This document shows, one piece after another, positions 1-10,869 of a stretch of 64,000 nt of DNA. Both the position numbers and the translations under genes were made by a program. The first letter of the stretch is position 1. The number at the start of each line of letters is the position of its first letter. The stretch is taken from positions 555,693 to 619,692 of the forward strand of contig NZ_JAFNJS010000003.1 of the NCBI RefSeq assembly GCF_019024325.1. Direction: 5' to 3'. The notes beneath the pieces were generated by a model that had not been told where the DNA came from, made no database searches, and saw only the letters and a list, made by a program, of their open reading frames with translations. This DNA comes from Falsiroseomonas tokyonensis (GTDB lineage Bacteria > Pseudomonadota > Alphaproteobacteria > Acetobacterales > Acetobacteraceae).

Positions 1-751
1 AGCGGTCCCAGGCGGCGTTGATGTCGGCCACCTTGCGCGTGGCGCGCTCGACAAATTCCTGGGGCACGCCGCGCGCGGCCAGGCCGTCCGGGTGGTTCTC
101 CCGCATCAGCTTGCGCCAGGCCAGGCGCACCTCCTCATCCGTCGCCGTGGCCGGCAGGCCGAGCACGGCATAGGCGTCGATCTCCTCCACCCGCCGCTGC
201 GCCGCGCCGCCGGCACCCGCCTGGCTGCCCTTGGCCCGGTCCCAGGCCGCGGCATCCAGGCCGAAGCGCTGGTGCACGCCCTGCAGCAGGCGCAGCTCGC
301 CATTGGTGATCGGGCCATCGGCGCGGGCGATGTAGAACAGCGCCGCCAGCACATCCTCCAGCATCGCGCGATTGTCGGCGAAGGCCTCGCCCAGGCGTTC
401 GGCGAAAGTCTCCCAGCCACCGGCATCGCGCCGCGCCTCGTCGAACATCTGCGCCACTTCGCGCAGGTTCTGCGGCGGGATGCGGAACATGGCCTTGAAG
501 GCGTCGATCTCGGACCGCTGCACCGGCCCATCCGCCTTGGCCAGCTTGGCCGAGAGCACGATGACCGAGATCGCGAAAAGCGTTTCCTTGTTGCCCAGCA
601 GCGCGGCGAGGTCCGCGGCGCCCGGCCCGATGCGCCCGGCCCCGGGCCCCTGGTCCGCCGCATGGCCCAGCGCCGCGCCCATCACCGCGCCGAGCGGCCC
701 GCCGGTGACGAAGCCGGCGACGCCGCCCAGCAATTTGCCCCAGATGCTCAA
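1..751 (-). CDS. TerB/DnaJ-domain co-chaperone (DjlA-like), C-terminal end cut by the window
   Basis: A 250-residue partial protein running off the left edge. The N-terminus (about residues 7-30) is a glycine-rich hydrophobic stretch suited to a membrane anchor. It is followed by an alpha-helical TerB-like region (about 45-150) and a C-terminal J domain (about 190-250) with the HPD tripeptide at residues 220-222. J domains stimulate DnaK ATPase, so the likely role is a membrane-associated Hsp70 co-chaperone of the DjlA type. The start is taken as TTG at 751, giving MSIWGKLLGG, because no ATG lies in frame nearby and DjlA-like proteins usually begin this way. Only a few residues should be missing at the C-terminus. 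The neighbour is a divergently unrelated MarR-type gene on the same strand. Confidence 0.8.
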   Translation of the reverse strand, partial: MSIWGKLLGGVAGFVTGGPLGAVMGAALGHAADQGPGAGRIGPGAADLAALLGNKETLFAISVIVLSAKLAKADGPVQRSEIDAFKAMFRIPPQNLREVAQMFDEARRDAGGWETFAERLGEAFADNRAMLEDVLAALFYIARADGPITNGELRLLQGVHQRFGLDAAAWDRAKGSQAGAGGAAQRRVEEIDAYAVLGLPATATDEEVRLAWRKLMRENHPDGLAARGVPQEFVERATRKVADINAAWDR

Positions 752-822
752 GACCGCCTCGCGATTGTCCCAAGGGTCCTAGCATGGGGCCCGCCCATTC
801 TAAATGGTCGCCGCCGCTCCGG

Positions 823-1329
823 CTAAAGGGTCGCCGCGGCTCGGGCCGCCTGGTCGTAGAAGCCGGACAGGCCGCGCAGCAGTTCCGCCATCTGGGAAAG
901 CTGCGCCTCGGCCGGGCCGGAGGCGCGCAGCGGACGCGCCAGCAGCCGCTCCCGCACCTCGGCATAGGCGGCGCAGAGCGCGGCGCCGGCCTCGGTCGCC
1001 GTCACCAGCTTCTCCTTGCCCGCGCGGCGGGTGGCGACCAGCCCGGCCTCCGCCAACTTGCGGATGGCATAGTTGGCGATGTGCGTATCCTCGATATCCA
1101 GCACCAGCAGGATATCGGCCAGGCGCTTCGGCCGGTCGCGGTGCCGCACCGTGTGCAGGATCAGAATCTCCGTCACGGACATCCCTGGCCTGCCGGCGGC
1201 GGCCATGCAGCGCACCATCCAGCGGTTGAACCCATGCCCCGCCAGGATCAGCCCGTACTCCACCTCCGACAGGCCCGGCGAGGCGCCGGCGGCGAGATGG
1301 GCGGAGGAGACCACGGGTTCGGTGGGCAT
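823..1329 (-). CDS. MarR-family winged-helix transcriptional regulator
   Basis: A 168-residue protein whose central part (about residues 50-115) reads as a winged helix-turn-helix: a recognition-helix-like stretch with IANYAIRKLAEAGLV followed by a basic wing (RRAGKEKLVT). This matches the MarR fold, close to the winged-helix regulators of aromatic or amino-acid catabolism. It is divergent from the hydantoinase/oxoprolinase gene starting about 110 bases away, so it is a reasonable candidate to control that gene, although no clear operator palindrome was identified in the short gap. Ligand unknown. The ATG at 1329 is the only reasonable start. Confidence 0.75.
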   Translation of the reverse strand: MPTEPVVSSAHLAAGASPGLSEVEYGLILAGHGFNRWMVRCMAAAGRPGMSVTEILILHTVRHRDRPKRLADILLVLDIEDTHIANYAIRKLAEAGLVATRRAGKEKLVTATEAGAALCAAYAEVRERLLARPLRASGPAEAQLSQMAELLRGLSGFYDQAARAAATL

Positions 1330-1440
1330 GGCGTGTCTCCCTGGGCTGGCCGAAAAACGTTGACGATTTATCGATGAATTGTCAATGAAACGGCGGGGCC
1401 TCCCCGGCCTTGCGCCGCCGGGTCCCGGATGTGATCAGCG

Positions 1441-4400
1441 ATGGCGCAAAGGGGTCTGGGCATGAGCGGCTGGCAGTTCTGGATCGATCGCGGCGGCACT
1501 TTTACGGATATCGTGGCGCGCGACCCCGAGGGGCGCCTGACCACGCGCAAGCTGCTGTCGGAGAATCCCGGCCGCTACCGCGACGCCGCCGTCGCCGGCA
1601 TCCGCGCCTGCCTCGGCCTCGCCTTGGACGCGCCGATCCCTGCCGGCACCATCGAGGCGGTGAAGATGGGCACCACCGTCGCCACCAATGCGCTGCTGGA
1701 GCGCAAGGGCGAGCGCGTGCTGCTGCTGGTGAACCGCGGCTTTGCCGACATGACCCGCATCGGCAACCAGGCCCGCCCGCGGCTCTTCGACCTGCAGGTG
1801 AAGCTGCCCGAGCTGCTGCAGGAACATGTGGCCGAGATCGGCGGCCGCATGGCCGTTGACGGCACCGAGATCGAGAAGCTGGACGAGACCGCCGCCCGCG
1901 CAGCCCTGGCCGCCGCCCATGCCAAGGGCATCCGCGCCGTCGCCATCGCCTTCATGCATGCCTGGGCCTGGCCGGCGCATGAGCTGCGCGTCGGCGAATT
2001 GGCGCGGGAGGCCGGCTTCTCCCAGGTCAGCCTCAGTCACCAGGCGAGCCCGCTGCCGCGCATCGTGCCGCGCGCGGACACCACCGTGGTGGACGCCTAT
2101 CTCTCCCCCATCCTGCGCCGCTATGTGGAGCAGGTCGCCGGTGAGCTTCCGGGCGTGAAACTCTACTTCATGCAATCCTCGGGTGGCCTCGCCGAGGCCC
2201 GTTCCTTCCAGGGCAAGGACGCCATCCTCTCCGGCCCCGCCGGCGGCATCGTGGGTGCCGCCCGCACCGCGGCGATGGCGGGCTTCGAGAAGATTATCGG
2301 CTTCGACATGGGCGGTACCAGCACCGATGTCGCGCTCTATGCCGGGGAGTTCGAGCGCGCCTTCGAGACGCAGGTGGCCGGGGTGCGCATGCGCGCGCCG
2401 ATGATGGCGATCAACACCGTGGCGGCCGGCGGCGGCTCCATCCTGAAGTTCGATGGCGCCCGCTTCCGGGTTGGCCCGGAAAGCGCCGGCGCCGTGCCCG
2501 GCCCCGCCTGCTACCGTCGCGGCGGCCCGCTGACCGTGACGGATGCGAATGTCATGGTAGGCAAGATCCAACCGAGCCAGTTCCCGGCGATCTTCGGCCC
2601 GAACGGCGACGAGCGGCTGGACGCCGATATTGTCCGGACAAAATTCGCCGAGCTCGCCGCGGAGATCGCGGCCGCAACCGGCCAGCCCCAGGACCCGCAG
2701 GCCGTGGCCGAGGGCTTTCTGCGCGTCGCCGTCGCCAATATGGCGAACGCCATCAAGCAGGTCTCGATCCAGAAGGGCCACGACGTCACCCGCTACGCCC
2801 TGCAATGCTTTGGTGGCGCCGGCGGCCAGCACGCCTGCCTGGTGGCAGATGAGCTCGGCATGGAGACCGTGTTCCTGCACCCCTTCGCCGGCGTGCTTTC
2901 CGCCTATGGCATGGGCCTCGCCGATCAGAGCGCGATCCGCGAGGCCGCCGTCGAGGCACCGCTGACGCCTGCCTCCATGGACGACCTCGCCACGCGCCTC
3001 GATGCGCTGGACCAGGCGGGGCGGGAGGAGTTGGTGCGCCAGGGTGCCGGCGCCTCCGCGCTGCGCGCCGCCCGCCGCCTGCACCTGCGCTACGCCGGCA
3101 CGGACAGCTTCCTGCCCGTCCCCTTCGGCACCCATGACGAGGTGCTGGAAGCTTTTACCAATGCCCACCGCCAGCGCTTCGGCTTCGCCACCCCGGAACG
3201 CCAGGTGGTGGTGGAAGCCTGCGTGGTGGAGGTGACCTCGCCCGGCGAGCAGGTGGAGGAGGAGGCGCTGGCCGAGCGCGGGACCGGCGAACCGGAACCG
3301 CTTGCCACGGTCGAGGTCTTCGCCGCCGGCGCCCGCCGCCGGGCCCCTGTCCTGGATCGCGACGCGCTCCGCGCCGGCGACCGCATCCCCGGCCCCGCGC
3401 TGATCCGCGAGGCCATCGCCACCACCGTCATCGAGCCCGGCTGGACCGCCGAGGTCACTCCGCGCAACCACATGATCCTGCGCCGCACCGAACAGCGGGA
3501 GGCGGCCCGCGTGGCGGACGCCACCCGCGTCGACCCGGTGATGCTCGAACTGTTCAACAACCTCTTCATGTCCATCGCCGAGCAGACCGGCGCCGTCCTG
3601 CAGAACACGTCGCTGTCCGTGAACATCAAGGAACGCCTCGACTTCTCCTGCGCCATCTTCGATGCCACCGGCCGTCTCGTCGCCAATGCCCCGCATGTGC
3701 CGGTGCATCTCGGCGCCATGGGCGAGAGCGTGCGCACCGTCATCCGCTCCCGCGGCGCCACGCTGCGGCCGGGCGATGTCGTTGCGCTGAACAACCCCTT
3801 CAACGGCGGCACGCACCTGCCGGACGTCACCGTCATCACGCCCGTCTTCGACGAAGCCGGCCGGGAGATCCTGTTCTTCGTCGGCTCCCGCGGCCACCAC
3901 GCGGATATCGGCGGCCTCACCCCCGGCTCCACCCCGCCGGGGTCGAAGACGCTGGAGGAGGAAGGCGTCGTCATCGACGACTTTTTGCTCGTGGCCGAAG
4001 GCCGGATGCGGGAGGCCGAGTTCCGCGCCCTTCTGGCCTCCGCCAGATACCCGGCCCGCAGCCCGGACGTGAACGTCGCGGACATCACCGCCCAGGTCGC
4101 CGCGAACGAGAAGGGCGTGCAAGAGCTGCGCCGCGCCGTCGCCGATTTCGGGCTGGAGACGGTGCGCGCCTATATGCGCCACGTGATGGACAATGCCGAG
4201 GAAGCCGTCCGCGGCGTGCTCGACCGCCTGGCCGATGGTGCCTTCGAGACCACGATCGATGACGGCACGCCCTTGAAAGTCGCCGTCCGCGTCAACCGCG
4301 CCACCCGCAGCGCCACCATCGACTTCACGGGCACCGGCCCGCAACGTCCGGACAATTTCAACGCCCCCGCCGCGGTCTGCCGCGCCGTAGTGCTCTACTG

Positions 4401-5067
4401 CTTCCGCTGCCTGGTGGGGGAGGAAATCCCCCTCAACGACGGCTGCCTCGTCCCGCTCGAGATCGTGGTGCCGGAGGGCAGCTTCCTCAGTCCGCGCCCG
4501 GGCGCGGCGGTCGTCGCCGGCAATACGGAGGTCAGCCAGATGACCTGCAATGCGCTGCTGGCGGCGCTCGATGCCTGCGCCTCGGCCCAGGCGACAATGA
4601 ACAACCTGCTTTTCGGCGATGCGGTTTACCAATACTACGAGACCGTCTGCGGCGGCACCGGCGCCGGCCCCGGCTTCGCCGGCACCTCCGCCGTGCAGAC
4701 GCATATGACCAACACGCGCATGACGGACCCTGAAGTGCTGGAACTCCGCTACCCCGTGCGGCTCGAGGAGTTCGCGATCCGCCGCGGTTCGGGCGGCGCC
4801 GGCCAGTGGCCGGGTGGCGATGGCAGTCGCCGGCGCATCCGCTTCCTGCGCCCGATGGAGGCGGTCATCGTCGCCTCCCGCCGCCAGGTCCCGCCGCATG
4901 GCCTGCATGGCGGCGCGGCCGGCGCACCTGGGCGGCAATGGGTGGAGCGCGCCGACGGCACGCGGCAGGAGATGGCGGGCTGCGACCGCGCCAGCCTGAA
5001 CCCCGGCGACGTGCTGGCGCTGGAAACCCCCGGTGGCGGCGGCTGGGGCAGCCCCTCGGCGGCATGA
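1441..5067 (+). CDS. 5-oxoprolinase / hydantoinase, fused HyuA-HyuB type
   Basis: A 1208-residue single-chain enzyme combining the HyuA and HyuB halves, the architecture and length of ATP-dependent 5-oxoprolinases. These hydrolyse 5-oxo-L-proline to glutamate with ATP; related enzymes act on hydantoins. Visible landmarks are the N-terminal phosphate-binding motif [11 protein letters not shown] (about residues 16-26), the second actin-fold motif [10 protein letters not shown] (about 289) and the start of the HyuB half near residue 693. Within HyuB lie NGGTHLPDV (about 788), RGHHADIGG and the C-terminal PGGGGWG. An internal ATG at 1462 gives [12 protein letters not shown] and may be the real start. 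The stop overlaps the next start as ATGA. Substrate specificity between oxoproline and hydantoin cannot be settled from sequence alone. Confidence 0.88.
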   Translation: MAQRGLGMSGWQFWIDRGGTFTDIVARDPEGRLTTRKLLSENPGRYRDAAVAGIRACLGLALDAPIPAGTIEAVKMGTTVATNALLERKGERVLLLVNRGFADMTRIGNQARPRLFDLQVKLPELLQEHVAEIGGRMAVDGTEIEKLDETAARAALAAAHAKGIRAVAIAFMHAWAWPAHELRVGELAREAGFSQVSLSHQASPLPRIVPRADTTVVDAYLSPILRRYVEQVAGELPGVKLYFMQSSGGLAEARSFQGKDAILSGPAGGIVGAARTAAMAGFEKIIGFDMGGTSTDVALYAGEFERAFETQVAGVRMRAPMMAINTVAAGGGSILKFDGARFRVGPESAGAVPGPACYRRGGPLTVTDANVMVGKIQPSQFPAIFGPNGDERLDADIVRTKFAELAAEIAAATGQPQDPQAVAEGFLRVAVANMANAIKQVSIQKGHDVTRYALQCFGGAGGQHACLVADELGMETVFLHPFAGVLSAYGMGLADQSAIREAAVEAPLTPASMDDLATRLDALDQAGREELVRQGAGASALRAARRLHLRYAGTDSFLPVPFGTHDEVLEAFTNAHRQRFGFATPERQVVVEACVVEVTSPGEQVEEEALAERGTGEPEPLATVEVFAAGARRRAPVLDRDALRAGDRIPGPALIREAIATTVIEPGWTAEVTPRNHMILRRTEQREAARVADATRVDPVMLELFNNLFMSIAEQTGAVLQNTSLSVNIKERLDFSCAIFDATGRLVANAPHVPVHLGAMGESVRTVIRSRGATLRPGDVVALNNPFNGGTHLPDVTVITPVFDEAGREILFFVGSRGHHADIGGLTPGSTPPGSKTLEEEGVVIDDFLLVAEGRMREAEFRALLASARYPARSPDVNVADITAQVAANEKGVQELRRAVADFGLETVRAYMRHVMDNAEEAVRGVLDRLADGAFETTIDDGTPLKVAVRVNRATRSATIDFTGTGPQRPDNFNAPAAVCRAVVLYCFRCLVGEEIPLNDGCLVPLEIVVPEGSFLSPRPGAAVVAGNTEVSQMTCNALLAALDACASAQATMNNLLFGDAVYQYYETVCGGTGAGPGFAGTSAVQTHMTNTRMTDPEVLELRYPVRLEEFAIRRGSGGAGQWPGGDGSRRRIRFLRPMEAVIVASRRQVPPHGLHGGAAGAPGRQWVERADGTRQEMAGCDRASLNPGDVLALETPGGGGWGSPSAA

Positions 5068-7910
5068 AGCGCCTTCTCGCCGCGCTGGCGCTTCTCCTCC
5101 TGCTCGTCCTCGGCGGCCTCTGGTTCGGGCCGCGCTTCGTCGATTGGGAACCGTGGCGGGCGCGGCTGGCGGAGCTTGCCTCCGCCCAGCTCGGCCGCAC
5201 TGTCACGCTGGATGGGCCGGTGGAGCTGGAATTGCTGCCGCAGCCGGTGGTGCGCGCCGGTGGCGTGGCGGTGGGCGAGCCGGGCGAGGAATACAGCTTC
5301 ACCGCGCGCCTGCTGCGCGTGCGCCTCGGCCTGGCCGCGCTGCTCGGCGGCCGCCTCTCGCCGCGGGAGATCGCGCTGGTCGGCGCGGATGTCACGCTGC
5401 CCTGGCCGCCCGGCCCGCTGCTGGCGCTGCGGCCGCCGGACTGGATCACCCAGCTCGACGCCAATCTGGAGGATGGTCGCGTTCGCCTCGGCGATGCGGT
5501 GCTGGAGGGGGTCTCGGCCCGGCTCACCTCCGGCGGCCCCGCCCAGGCGCTGGAAATGACCGGCGCCTTCACCTGGAACAGCCGCGCCACCCGCTTCACC
5601 GCCAGCCTCGGCCGCCCGGGCTGGGACGGCATCGCCACCTTCGAGGTCGCGCTGGTGCTGCCCGAGATCCTCGGCAATGCCCGCGGCGTGCTGATCCCCG
5701 GCACCGGCTTCGAGGGCACGGTGGAGGCCAGCGGCCCGGACCTTTCCGCCCTGCTGCCCAGCCCGCCCGGCGCCTTCCGCGCCGCCGGCCGGCTGAACGC
5801 CTCGGCCGAGCTGATCGCGGCGGATGAGCTCGCTATCGAGATCGCCGGCAACCCGGCGCGCGGCGCCGTGGCGCTGCGGCTGCTGCCCGCACCCCGGCTG
5901 GATATCGCGCTGGTCGCCAGCCGGCTGGACCTGGATGGTTGGGTCGGGGCGCTGCGCGCCGGCGGCACGCGGCCCTGGCCGATCTCGATCGACCTTTCGG
6001 CGGAGGCCGGCCAGTTCCGCGGCATGACGCTGCGCCGCCTGCGCGGCGCCGCCTTCCTGGAGGAAGGCCGGCTGACGCTCTCCGACATCTCCCTGCTGCT
6101 GCCGGGCGAGACCCAGCTGGATCTGGCCGGCGCCACCGCCGGGCAGCGGCTGGAGATCGGCGCGCGCTTCGCCGGGCCCGATATCCGCGCCAGCCTGGCC
6201 GCCCTCGGCCTGCCGGTGGAGGAGCTGGACCCCACCCTGCTGCGCCGCGGCGAGGGCCGGCTGCGCCTGGTGCTGGAGGACGCCCAGGCGGCTATGCCGG
6301 AATTCACCGCGAATTTCGGCGATATCCAGCTTTCCGGCGCCGGCGTGCTGCGGCACGGGCCGCGGCCCGCGCTGGGCCTCGGCCTCAGCATCGATACGCT
6401 GGACCTGGCGCGCTGGCTGCCGCAGGGCTTCGACCCGCAGCGCGCCGGCCGCGCCCTGGGCAATGTCGACCTCAACCTGCGGCTGGCCGCGGAACGCGTG
6501 CTGCTGGGGGAGGCCGTGGTGCAGCGCGCGGCGCTGGATGGCGCGCTGGAAGGCGGGCGGCTGACGCTGCGCCGCCTGTCCGGCAGGCTGGCGGAGCTGG
6601 ATGTCGCGGCCTCCGGCGTGCTGGCCATGGCGCCGCAGATGCGGCTGCAGGACCTGACGCTGGAAGCCACCGGCCCCTCCGCCCGGGGTCTCGCCGGGCT
6701 GCTGCCGGGGGCCTGGCCGGATGGCACGGCGCTGGCCGACCTGCCCTTCGCGCTGCGCCTGTCCGGCGGCGGCACGATGGAGGCGCTGGCGCTGCGCGGC
6801 TCCGCGGAAATGGGCGAGCTGCGGCTGGAAGCCAATGGTACGCTGGATGTCGCCCAGCGCCGCGGCAGCATGGGCCTGACGCTGCGCCACCCCGGCGCCC
6901 CGCGGCTGCTGTCAGAAGCCTTCGGACTGGATGCCGGCGCCTGGCTGGGGGAGGGGTCCTTCTCCCTGATCGCGCAGCTCGCGGCCGGCCCGCAGGGACT
7001 CAGCGCCGAAAGCTTCGAGCTGGTCGCGGCGGCACTGCGCGCGCGCGGCGCCCTGGCCCTGGCGCGCGGCGCGGGGCGGCCCAGGCTGACCGGCCAGATC
7101 ACGGCCGAGAGCCTGCCGCTGCCCTTCCCCGGCTGGCGCTCCGCCGATCCGCTCGGCCTGCAGACACTGCTGGGGCTGGATGCGGAACTGACGCTGCAGG
7201 CCGCGCGGATGACCATCGGCGGTGCCACCGCGGAGGACCTCGCCGCCACGCTGCGGCTTTCGGAGGGCCGGCTGCGGCTGGAGGATCTGCGCGGGCGCCT
7301 GGCCGGCGGCCAGCTGGAAGCGACGCTGACCGCGCAGGCCGAGCCGGGCCTCGCGCCCCGCCTGGCACTGTCCGGCCGACTGGCCGAGGCCACGCTGGGC
7401 GCGCCGCTTTTCGGCCTGCCGTTGGACCTAACCGCCGCGCGCGGCACCATCGGCTTCGCGCTGGAAGCGACCGGCTATGCGCCGGTGGCGCTGATGGCTT
7501 CGCTGGACGGCCGTCTGCAGCTGGACCTGCGGGACGGGGTTCTCGCCGGCTTCGACCTGGCCGCGGCGGCCCAGGCCTCGGCCGCGCCGGATGCGGTGGC
7601 GGCGGAGGCGGCGGTCCGCGCCGCCCTGCTCTCCGGCGCCACCGCCTTCGACCGGCTGGAGGCGGAGGTGGTGCTGAATGGCGGGCGGCTGCGGCTGGCC
7701 TCCGCCCGGATGGCGGCGGAGGGCGGCGGCACGGCCACCTTCACCGGCGAGATCGACCTGCCGCGCGCGACGCTGGACCTGCTTCTGCTGGCCCGGCCCG
7801 CCATGCCGGAGGCGCCGGACCTCGGCCTGCGCCTGACCGGCCCGGCCGAGGCGCCGCGCAAGCTGCCGGAAACCTCTGCCTGGGCCCGCTGGCGGGCGGA
7901 GCGGGGCTGA
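5064..7910 (+). CDS. AsmA-family outer-membrane biogenesis protein
   Basis: A 948-residue protein with an N-terminal transmembrane anchor (about residues 4-20, leucine-rich) and a long repetitive beta-rich periplasmic region made of leucine, glycine and alanine, ending with an AsmA-like C-terminal segment. The opening [16 protein letters not shown] followed by [17 protein letters not shown] is typical of AsmA proteins. These are bridge-like inner-membrane proteins implicated in lipid transport and outer-membrane homeostasis. The start ATG overlaps the oxoprolinase stop, so the two are co-transcribed, but the functions are unrelated and this is probably just gene packing. Confidence 0.8.
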   Translation: MKRLLAALALLLLLVLGGLWFGPRFVDWEPWRARLAELASAQLGRTVTLDGPVELELLPQPVVRAGGVAVGEPGEEYSFTARLLRVRLGLAALLGGRLSPREIALVGADVTLPWPPGPLLALRPPDWITQLDANLEDGRVRLGDAVLEGVSARLTSGGPAQALEMTGAFTWNSRATRFTASLGRPGWDGIATFEVALVLPEILGNARGVLIPGTGFEGTVEASGPDLSALLPSPPGAFRAAGRLNASAELIAADELAIEIAGNPARGAVALRLLPAPRLDIALVASRLDLDGWVGALRAGGTRPWPISIDLSAEAGQFRGMTLRRLRGAAFLEEGRLTLSDISLLLPGETQLDLAGATAGQRLEIGARFAGPDIRASLAALGLPVEELDPTLLRRGEGRLRLVLEDAQAAMPEFTANFGDIQLSGAGVLRHGPRPALGLGLSIDTLDLARWLPQGFDPQRAGRALGNVDLNLRLAAERVLLGEAVVQRAALDGALEGGRLTLRRLSGRLAELDVAASGVLAMAPQMRLQDLTLEATGPSARGLAGLLPGAWPDGTALADLPFALRLSGGGTMEALALRGSAEMGELRLEANGTLDVAQRRGSMGLTLRHPGAPRLLSEAFGLDAGAWLGEGSFSLIAQLAAGPQGLSAESFELVAAALRARGALALARGAGRPRLTGQITAESLPLPFPGWRSADPLGLQTLLGLDAELTLQAARMTIGGATAEDLAATLRLSEGRLRLEDLRGRLAGGQLEATLTAQAEPGLAPRLALSGRLAEATLGAPLFGLPLDLTAARGTIGFALEATGYAPVALMASLDGRLQLDLRDGVLAGFDLAAAAQASAAPDAVAAEAAVRAALLSGATAFDRLEAEVVLNGGRLRLASARMAAEGGGTATFTGEIDLPRATLDLLLLARPAMPEAPDLGLRLTGPAEAPRKLPETSAWARWRAERG

Positions 7911-7918
7911 GGCGCCCA

Positions 7919-7961
7919 GCGTCCCAAGCCTGGGGCGTCACAAGCCTGGGGCGTCCCAAGG
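7919..7961. repeat. 16-bp tandem direct repeat, about 2.7 copies
   Basis: The unit GCGTCCCAAGCCTGGG occurs at 7919-7934. It recurs with one change (CCC to CAC) at 7935-7950 and begins a third time at 7951-7961. It lies between the AsmA gene and the small gene at 8067. It could be slippage or a set of regulatory half-sites; a TTAAC-containing AT-rich patch follows at about 7984-7995. Confidence 0.85.
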
Positions 7962-8066
7962 ATGTGCTCCAGCGTCAACAGGATGTTAACAATTGAGGCG
8001 CTGGTATGCCTTCGCTTCACGCACGCATGGCCACTGCCATGACGCCATTTGCATCGGAATGACCCC

Positions 8067-8339
8067 GTGGACGAGACATCCGAGTCCCAGGCGCCCAAGC
8101 AGCCCTATACCCGCCGGCTGTCGGACAAGATCCTGATCGCCTTCCACCAGGCCTGCGACCATGGGGATCTGGAGACGGCGCGCATGCTGCTGGTCTGTTG
8201 CGAGACGGCCATGCGCAATGCGACCCAGCCGATGCGCGACCGCCGACGCGGCGCCGAGACACTCTGCGCAGCGCATGAGCGGCTGTGGTTCCTGCGCAAC
8301 AAGGATGCGTCCCTGGCGGAGATGGCCGAGGTCGATTGA
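8067..8339 (+). CDS. small conserved hypothetical protein
   Basis: A 90-residue soluble, helix-rich protein containing KILIAFHQACDHGDLETA and a basic RDRRRGAE segment. I recognise the style of a short conserved Rhodospirillales protein but not a function. The start is chosen as GTG at 8067 because the sequence from there (VDETSE...) begins a polar N-terminus. A TTG at 8049 in the same frame is an alternative adding six residues. It sits alone between the AsmA gene and the convergent fumC/RHH pair. Confidence 0.6.
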   Translation: MDETSESQAPKQPYTRRLSDKILIAFHQACDHGDLETARMLLVCCETAMRNATQPMRDRRRGAETLCAAHERLWFLRNKDASLAEMAEVD

Positions 8340-8347
8340 GCGGCGGC

Positions 8348-8584
8348 TCAGCCCGGCGGCCGGGCCTGGCTTGGCGCATGCTGGCGAAGCGCGTGCACCC
8401 GCAGCGCGCTGGCCAGCGGCAGGGCGGGATCCGGCCGCGCCGCATCCACCGCGGCCACCAGCGCTGCCAGGCTGAGCGCCTGGCGCGCGGCCAGCGCCTC
8501 CAGCGCCGTCCAGAATTCCGGTTCCAGCGCGACGGAGGTGCGGTGTCCGGCCAGGCGGAAGGAACGCTTCCGCAGGTGCTTCAC
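8348..8584 (-). CDS. ribbon-helix-helix (RHH_4-like) DNA-binding protein
   Basis: A 78-residue basic protein beginning MKHLRKRSFRLAGHRTSVAL, a beta-strand with alternating basic and hydrophobic residues, then two helices (EPEFWTALEALAARQ, LSLAALVAAVD). This is the ribbon-helix-helix fold of the RHH_4 family. The GTG start at 8584 overlaps the fumC stop in a GTGA arrangement, so it is translated from the fumC message. In this position it may be a regulator, but the target is not evident from the sequence. Confidence 0.7.
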   Translation of the reverse strand: MKHLRKRSFRLAGHRTSVALEPEFWTALEALAARQALSLAALVAAVDAARPDPALPLASALRVHALRQHAPSQARPPG

Positions 8585-9996
8585 CCGGCGCCGTCCAGCC
8601 GGCCGGAGGGGCTGAGCATCTCCTCCGGCCGCACCCAGCGGTCGAAATCCTCGGCCGTGACATGGCCCAGCGCCGCGGCCGCCGCCTTCAGTGTGATATC
8701 CTCGGCCAGCGCCTTCTTCGCGATGGCAACCGCCTTGTCATAGCCGATCCGCGGGTTCAGCGCGGTTACCAGCATCAGCGATTTCTGCAGGTTGTCCGCC
8801 ATCTTCGCGCGGTTCGGCTCCAGCTTGTCCATCATATTGGCGGCAACGCTTTCGCTGGCGTCGGCCAGCAGGCCGATGGACTGCAGCACATTGTGGATGA
8901 TCAGTGGCTTGAAGACGTTCAGCTCCAGATGGCCCTGGGCGCCGCCGATGGTCACCGCGACATGATTGCCCATCACCTGCGCGGCCACCATGGTCAGCGC
9001 CTCGGACTGGGTCGGATTGGTCTTGCCGGGCATGATGCTGCTGGACAGGCCATCGGCCGGAATCACCAGCTCGGACAGCCCCGCCCGCGGCCCGCTGCCG
9101 AGCAGCCGCACATCGTTGCCGATCTTGTTCAGCGAGACGGCGATCGTGTTGAGCACGCCCGAAAGCTCCACCAGCGCGTCATGCGCGCCCATCCCCTCGA
9201 AGGGATTCTTGGCGGCCGTGAAGGGCAGGCCGGTGAGGTCGGAGATGATCCCGGCGAAAGTCTCAGCGAAGTCGGGATGGGTGTTCAGCCCGGTGCCGGC
9301 CGCCGTGCCGCCCTGGGCCAGGGGCATCAGCCGCGGCAGCGCATCCCGCAGCCGGGCCAGGCCCATCTCCACCTGGCAGGCCCAGGCGGCGGCTTCCTGG
9401 CCCAAAGTGACCGGCACCGCATCCATCATATGGGTGCGGCCGATCTTCACCAGCCCGGACCAGTCCCGCGCTCGCCGGTCCAGGCTGGCATGCAAGGTCG
9501 TCAGCGCCGGGATCAGCCGCCCCGCCACCGCCTCCGCCGCCGCGATGTGCATGATGGTGGGGAAGCTGTCGTTCGAGGACTGGCCCCGATTCACATGGTC
9601 GTTCGGATGCACCGGCTTGCGGCTGCCCAGCGGCTGGCCCAGCGCCCGGTTGGCGAGGTTCGAGAGCACCTCGTTCGCATTCATATTGGTCTGGGTGCCG
9701 GACCCGGTCTGCCAGACGGGCAGGGGGAATTCGGCGTCGTGGCGCCCGGCCGCAACCTCCGCCGCCGCAGCCGCGATGGCCTCCGCGATCTCCGGCGGCA
9801 GCTCCCCCAGCCGCGCATTGGCCTGCGCCGCCGCCTGCTTCTGCAGCCCCACGGCGCGGATCAGGCCGGGCGGGAAGCGTTCCGAGCCGATGCGGAACAG
9901 CCGCCGCGCGCGTTCCGTCTGCGGACCCCAGAGCCGGTCGGCCGGGATCTCGATGGTGCCGAGGCTGTCGGTCTCGGTGCGGGTGGCCTGGGTCAT
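8581..9996 (-). CDS. fumC: fumarate hydratase class II (FumC)
   Basis: A 471-residue enzyme of the fumarase/aspartase superfamily that reversibly hydrates fumarate to malate in the citric acid cycle; class II enzymes are iron-independent homotetramers. The family signature SSSIMPGKTNPTQSE is present, together with GSGTQTNMNANEVLSN, PNDHVNRGQSSNDSFPT and GGTAAGTGLN. The start is ATG at 9996 (MTQATRTETDSLGTIEIP), preceded by an aggag-like ribosome site; the longer upstream reading is not supported. It is followed by an overlapping RHH gene. A class I fumarase lies at 12864-14543, so the organism carries both types. Confidence 0.95.
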   Translation of the reverse strand: MTQATRTETDSLGTIEIPADRLWGPQTERARRLFRIGSERFPPGLIRAVGLQKQAAAQANARLGELPPEIAEAIAAAAAEVAAGRHDAEFPLPVWQTGSGTQTNMNANEVLSNLANRALGQPLGSRKPVHPNDHVNRGQSSNDSFPTIMHIAAAEAVAGRLIPALTTLHASLDRRARDWSGLVKIGRTHMMDAVPVTLGQEAAAWACQVEMGLARLRDALPRLMPLAQGGTAAGTGLNTHPDFAETFAGIISDLTGLPFTAAKNPFEGMGAHDALVELSGVLNTIAVSLNKIGNDVRLLGSGPRAGLSELVIPADGLSSSIMPGKTNPTQSEALTMVAAQVMGNHVAVTIGGAQGHLELNVFKPLIIHNVLQSIGLLADASESVAANMMDKLEPNRAKMADNLQKSLMLVTALNPRIGYDKAVAIAKKALAEDITLKAAAAALGHVTAEDFDRWVRPEEMLSPSGRLDGAG

Positions 9997-10055
9997 GCGG
10001 GTCTCCTTCGGCGAGGAGATGGGGCGCGACCGGGCGGCGCGCCCATCACGGCTAG

Positions 10056-10466
10056 TTATTCCGTGAATCGGTCGCCGTAGGTCGCGATCTCGATCAGGTT
10101 GCCATCCGGGTCGCGGCAATAGACGGAGGTAATGGGCCCCAGCGCACCCTGCTTGGCGACCGGTCCCAGTTCCAGCGTCACGCCGCAGGCGCGTAGATGC
10201 TCCGCGATATCCTCGGCCGAGACGGTGACCACGAAGCACAGGTCCTGCGTGCCCGGTTCCGCAACCACGGAGGAGAACCAGGCCTCCTGCGTCGCACTGC
10301 GCGGCCGCAGGTTGATCTTCTGGCCGCCGAATTTCAGCGCGACGCGCGGCGGCTCGCCGAAGCTGTCGCGCTCCATGCCCAGCACGCGCTGGTACCAGTT
10401 GGCGGAGGTCTCCACATCGGTGCAGGTGATGACCAGGTGGTCCAGGCGGTCGACGGCGAAGCGCAT
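10056..10466 (-). CDS. VOC-family (glyoxalase/bleomycin-resistance fold) protein
   Basis: A 136-residue protein with the paired beta-alpha-beta modules of the vicinal oxygen chelate fold. The opening LDHLVITCTDVETSANWYQRVLGM carries the first metal-ligand histidine, and the end CRDPDGNLIEIATY carries the conserved glutamate. These proteins bind a divalent metal and act as glyoxalases, dioxygenases or binding proteins; the substrate is not evident. It lies four bases downstream of the RidA gene on the same strand. Confidence 0.82.
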   Translation of the reverse strand: MRFAVDRLDHLVITCTDVETSANWYQRVLGMERDSFGEPPRVALKFGGQKINLRPRSATQEAWFSSVVAEPGTQDLCFVVTVSAEDIAEHLRACGVTLELGPVAKQGALGPITSVYCRDPDGNLIEIATYGDRFTE

Positions 10467-10470
10467 GGGC

Positions 10471-10869
10471 CTACTTGTCCCCTTCGCGCCGGCGCAGGCG
10501 GGCCGTCACCTCGATCTCGATGCGCATCTCGGGCGTCTGCAGGCCCACCACCACCATGGTGGAGGCGGGGCGGGCGCGGCCCAGCCACTTCTTCACCACG
10601 GGCCAGCAGGGCGGCCAATCCGCCCGGTCCGGCAGCAGGAAGGTGGCGCGCACGATATCGTCCATGCGCCCGCCCGCCTGGCGCAGCGCTGCCTCGATAT
10701 TGCGGAAGGTCTGGTCGCATTGCTCGACCACGCCGGGGGCAATGGTCATGGTGGCATAGTCATATCCGGTGGTGCCGGAGACGAAGATCCAGTCACCGTC
10801 GATGACGGCACGGGAATAGCCGATTTCTTCTTCGAAACGGCTGCCGGAGGAGAAGCGGCTGCGGGCCAT
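10471..10869 (-). CDS. RidA family protein (YjgF/YER057c/UK114)
   Basis: A 132-residue protein with the RidA fold. Segments such as GDWIFVSGTTGYDYATM, EQCDQTFRNIEAALRQAGG and the C-terminal MRIEIEVTARL, with its substrate-binding arginine, are characteristic. RidA enzymes hydrolyse reactive enamine/imine intermediates made by PLP enzymes; this branch may have another hydrolase activity. The start is ATG at 10869 (MARSRFSSGSRFEEEIGYSR), which is the conserved N-terminus. It forms a two-gene unit with the VOC gene. Confidence 0.85.
   Translation of the reverse strand: MARSRFSSGSRFEEEIGYSRAVIDGDWIFVSGTTGYDYATMTIAPGVVEQCDQTFRNIEAALRQAGGRMDDIVRATFLLPDRADWPPCWPVVKKWLGRARPASTMVVVGLQTPEMRIEIEVTARLRRREGDK

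Noticed and set aside
1435-4938. Open frame of over 1100 codons on the minus strand opposite the oxoprolinase
   Set aside because: Antisense shadow in high-GC sequence; composition is His/Asp/Ala/Gly-rich without domains, while the plus frame has clear motifs.
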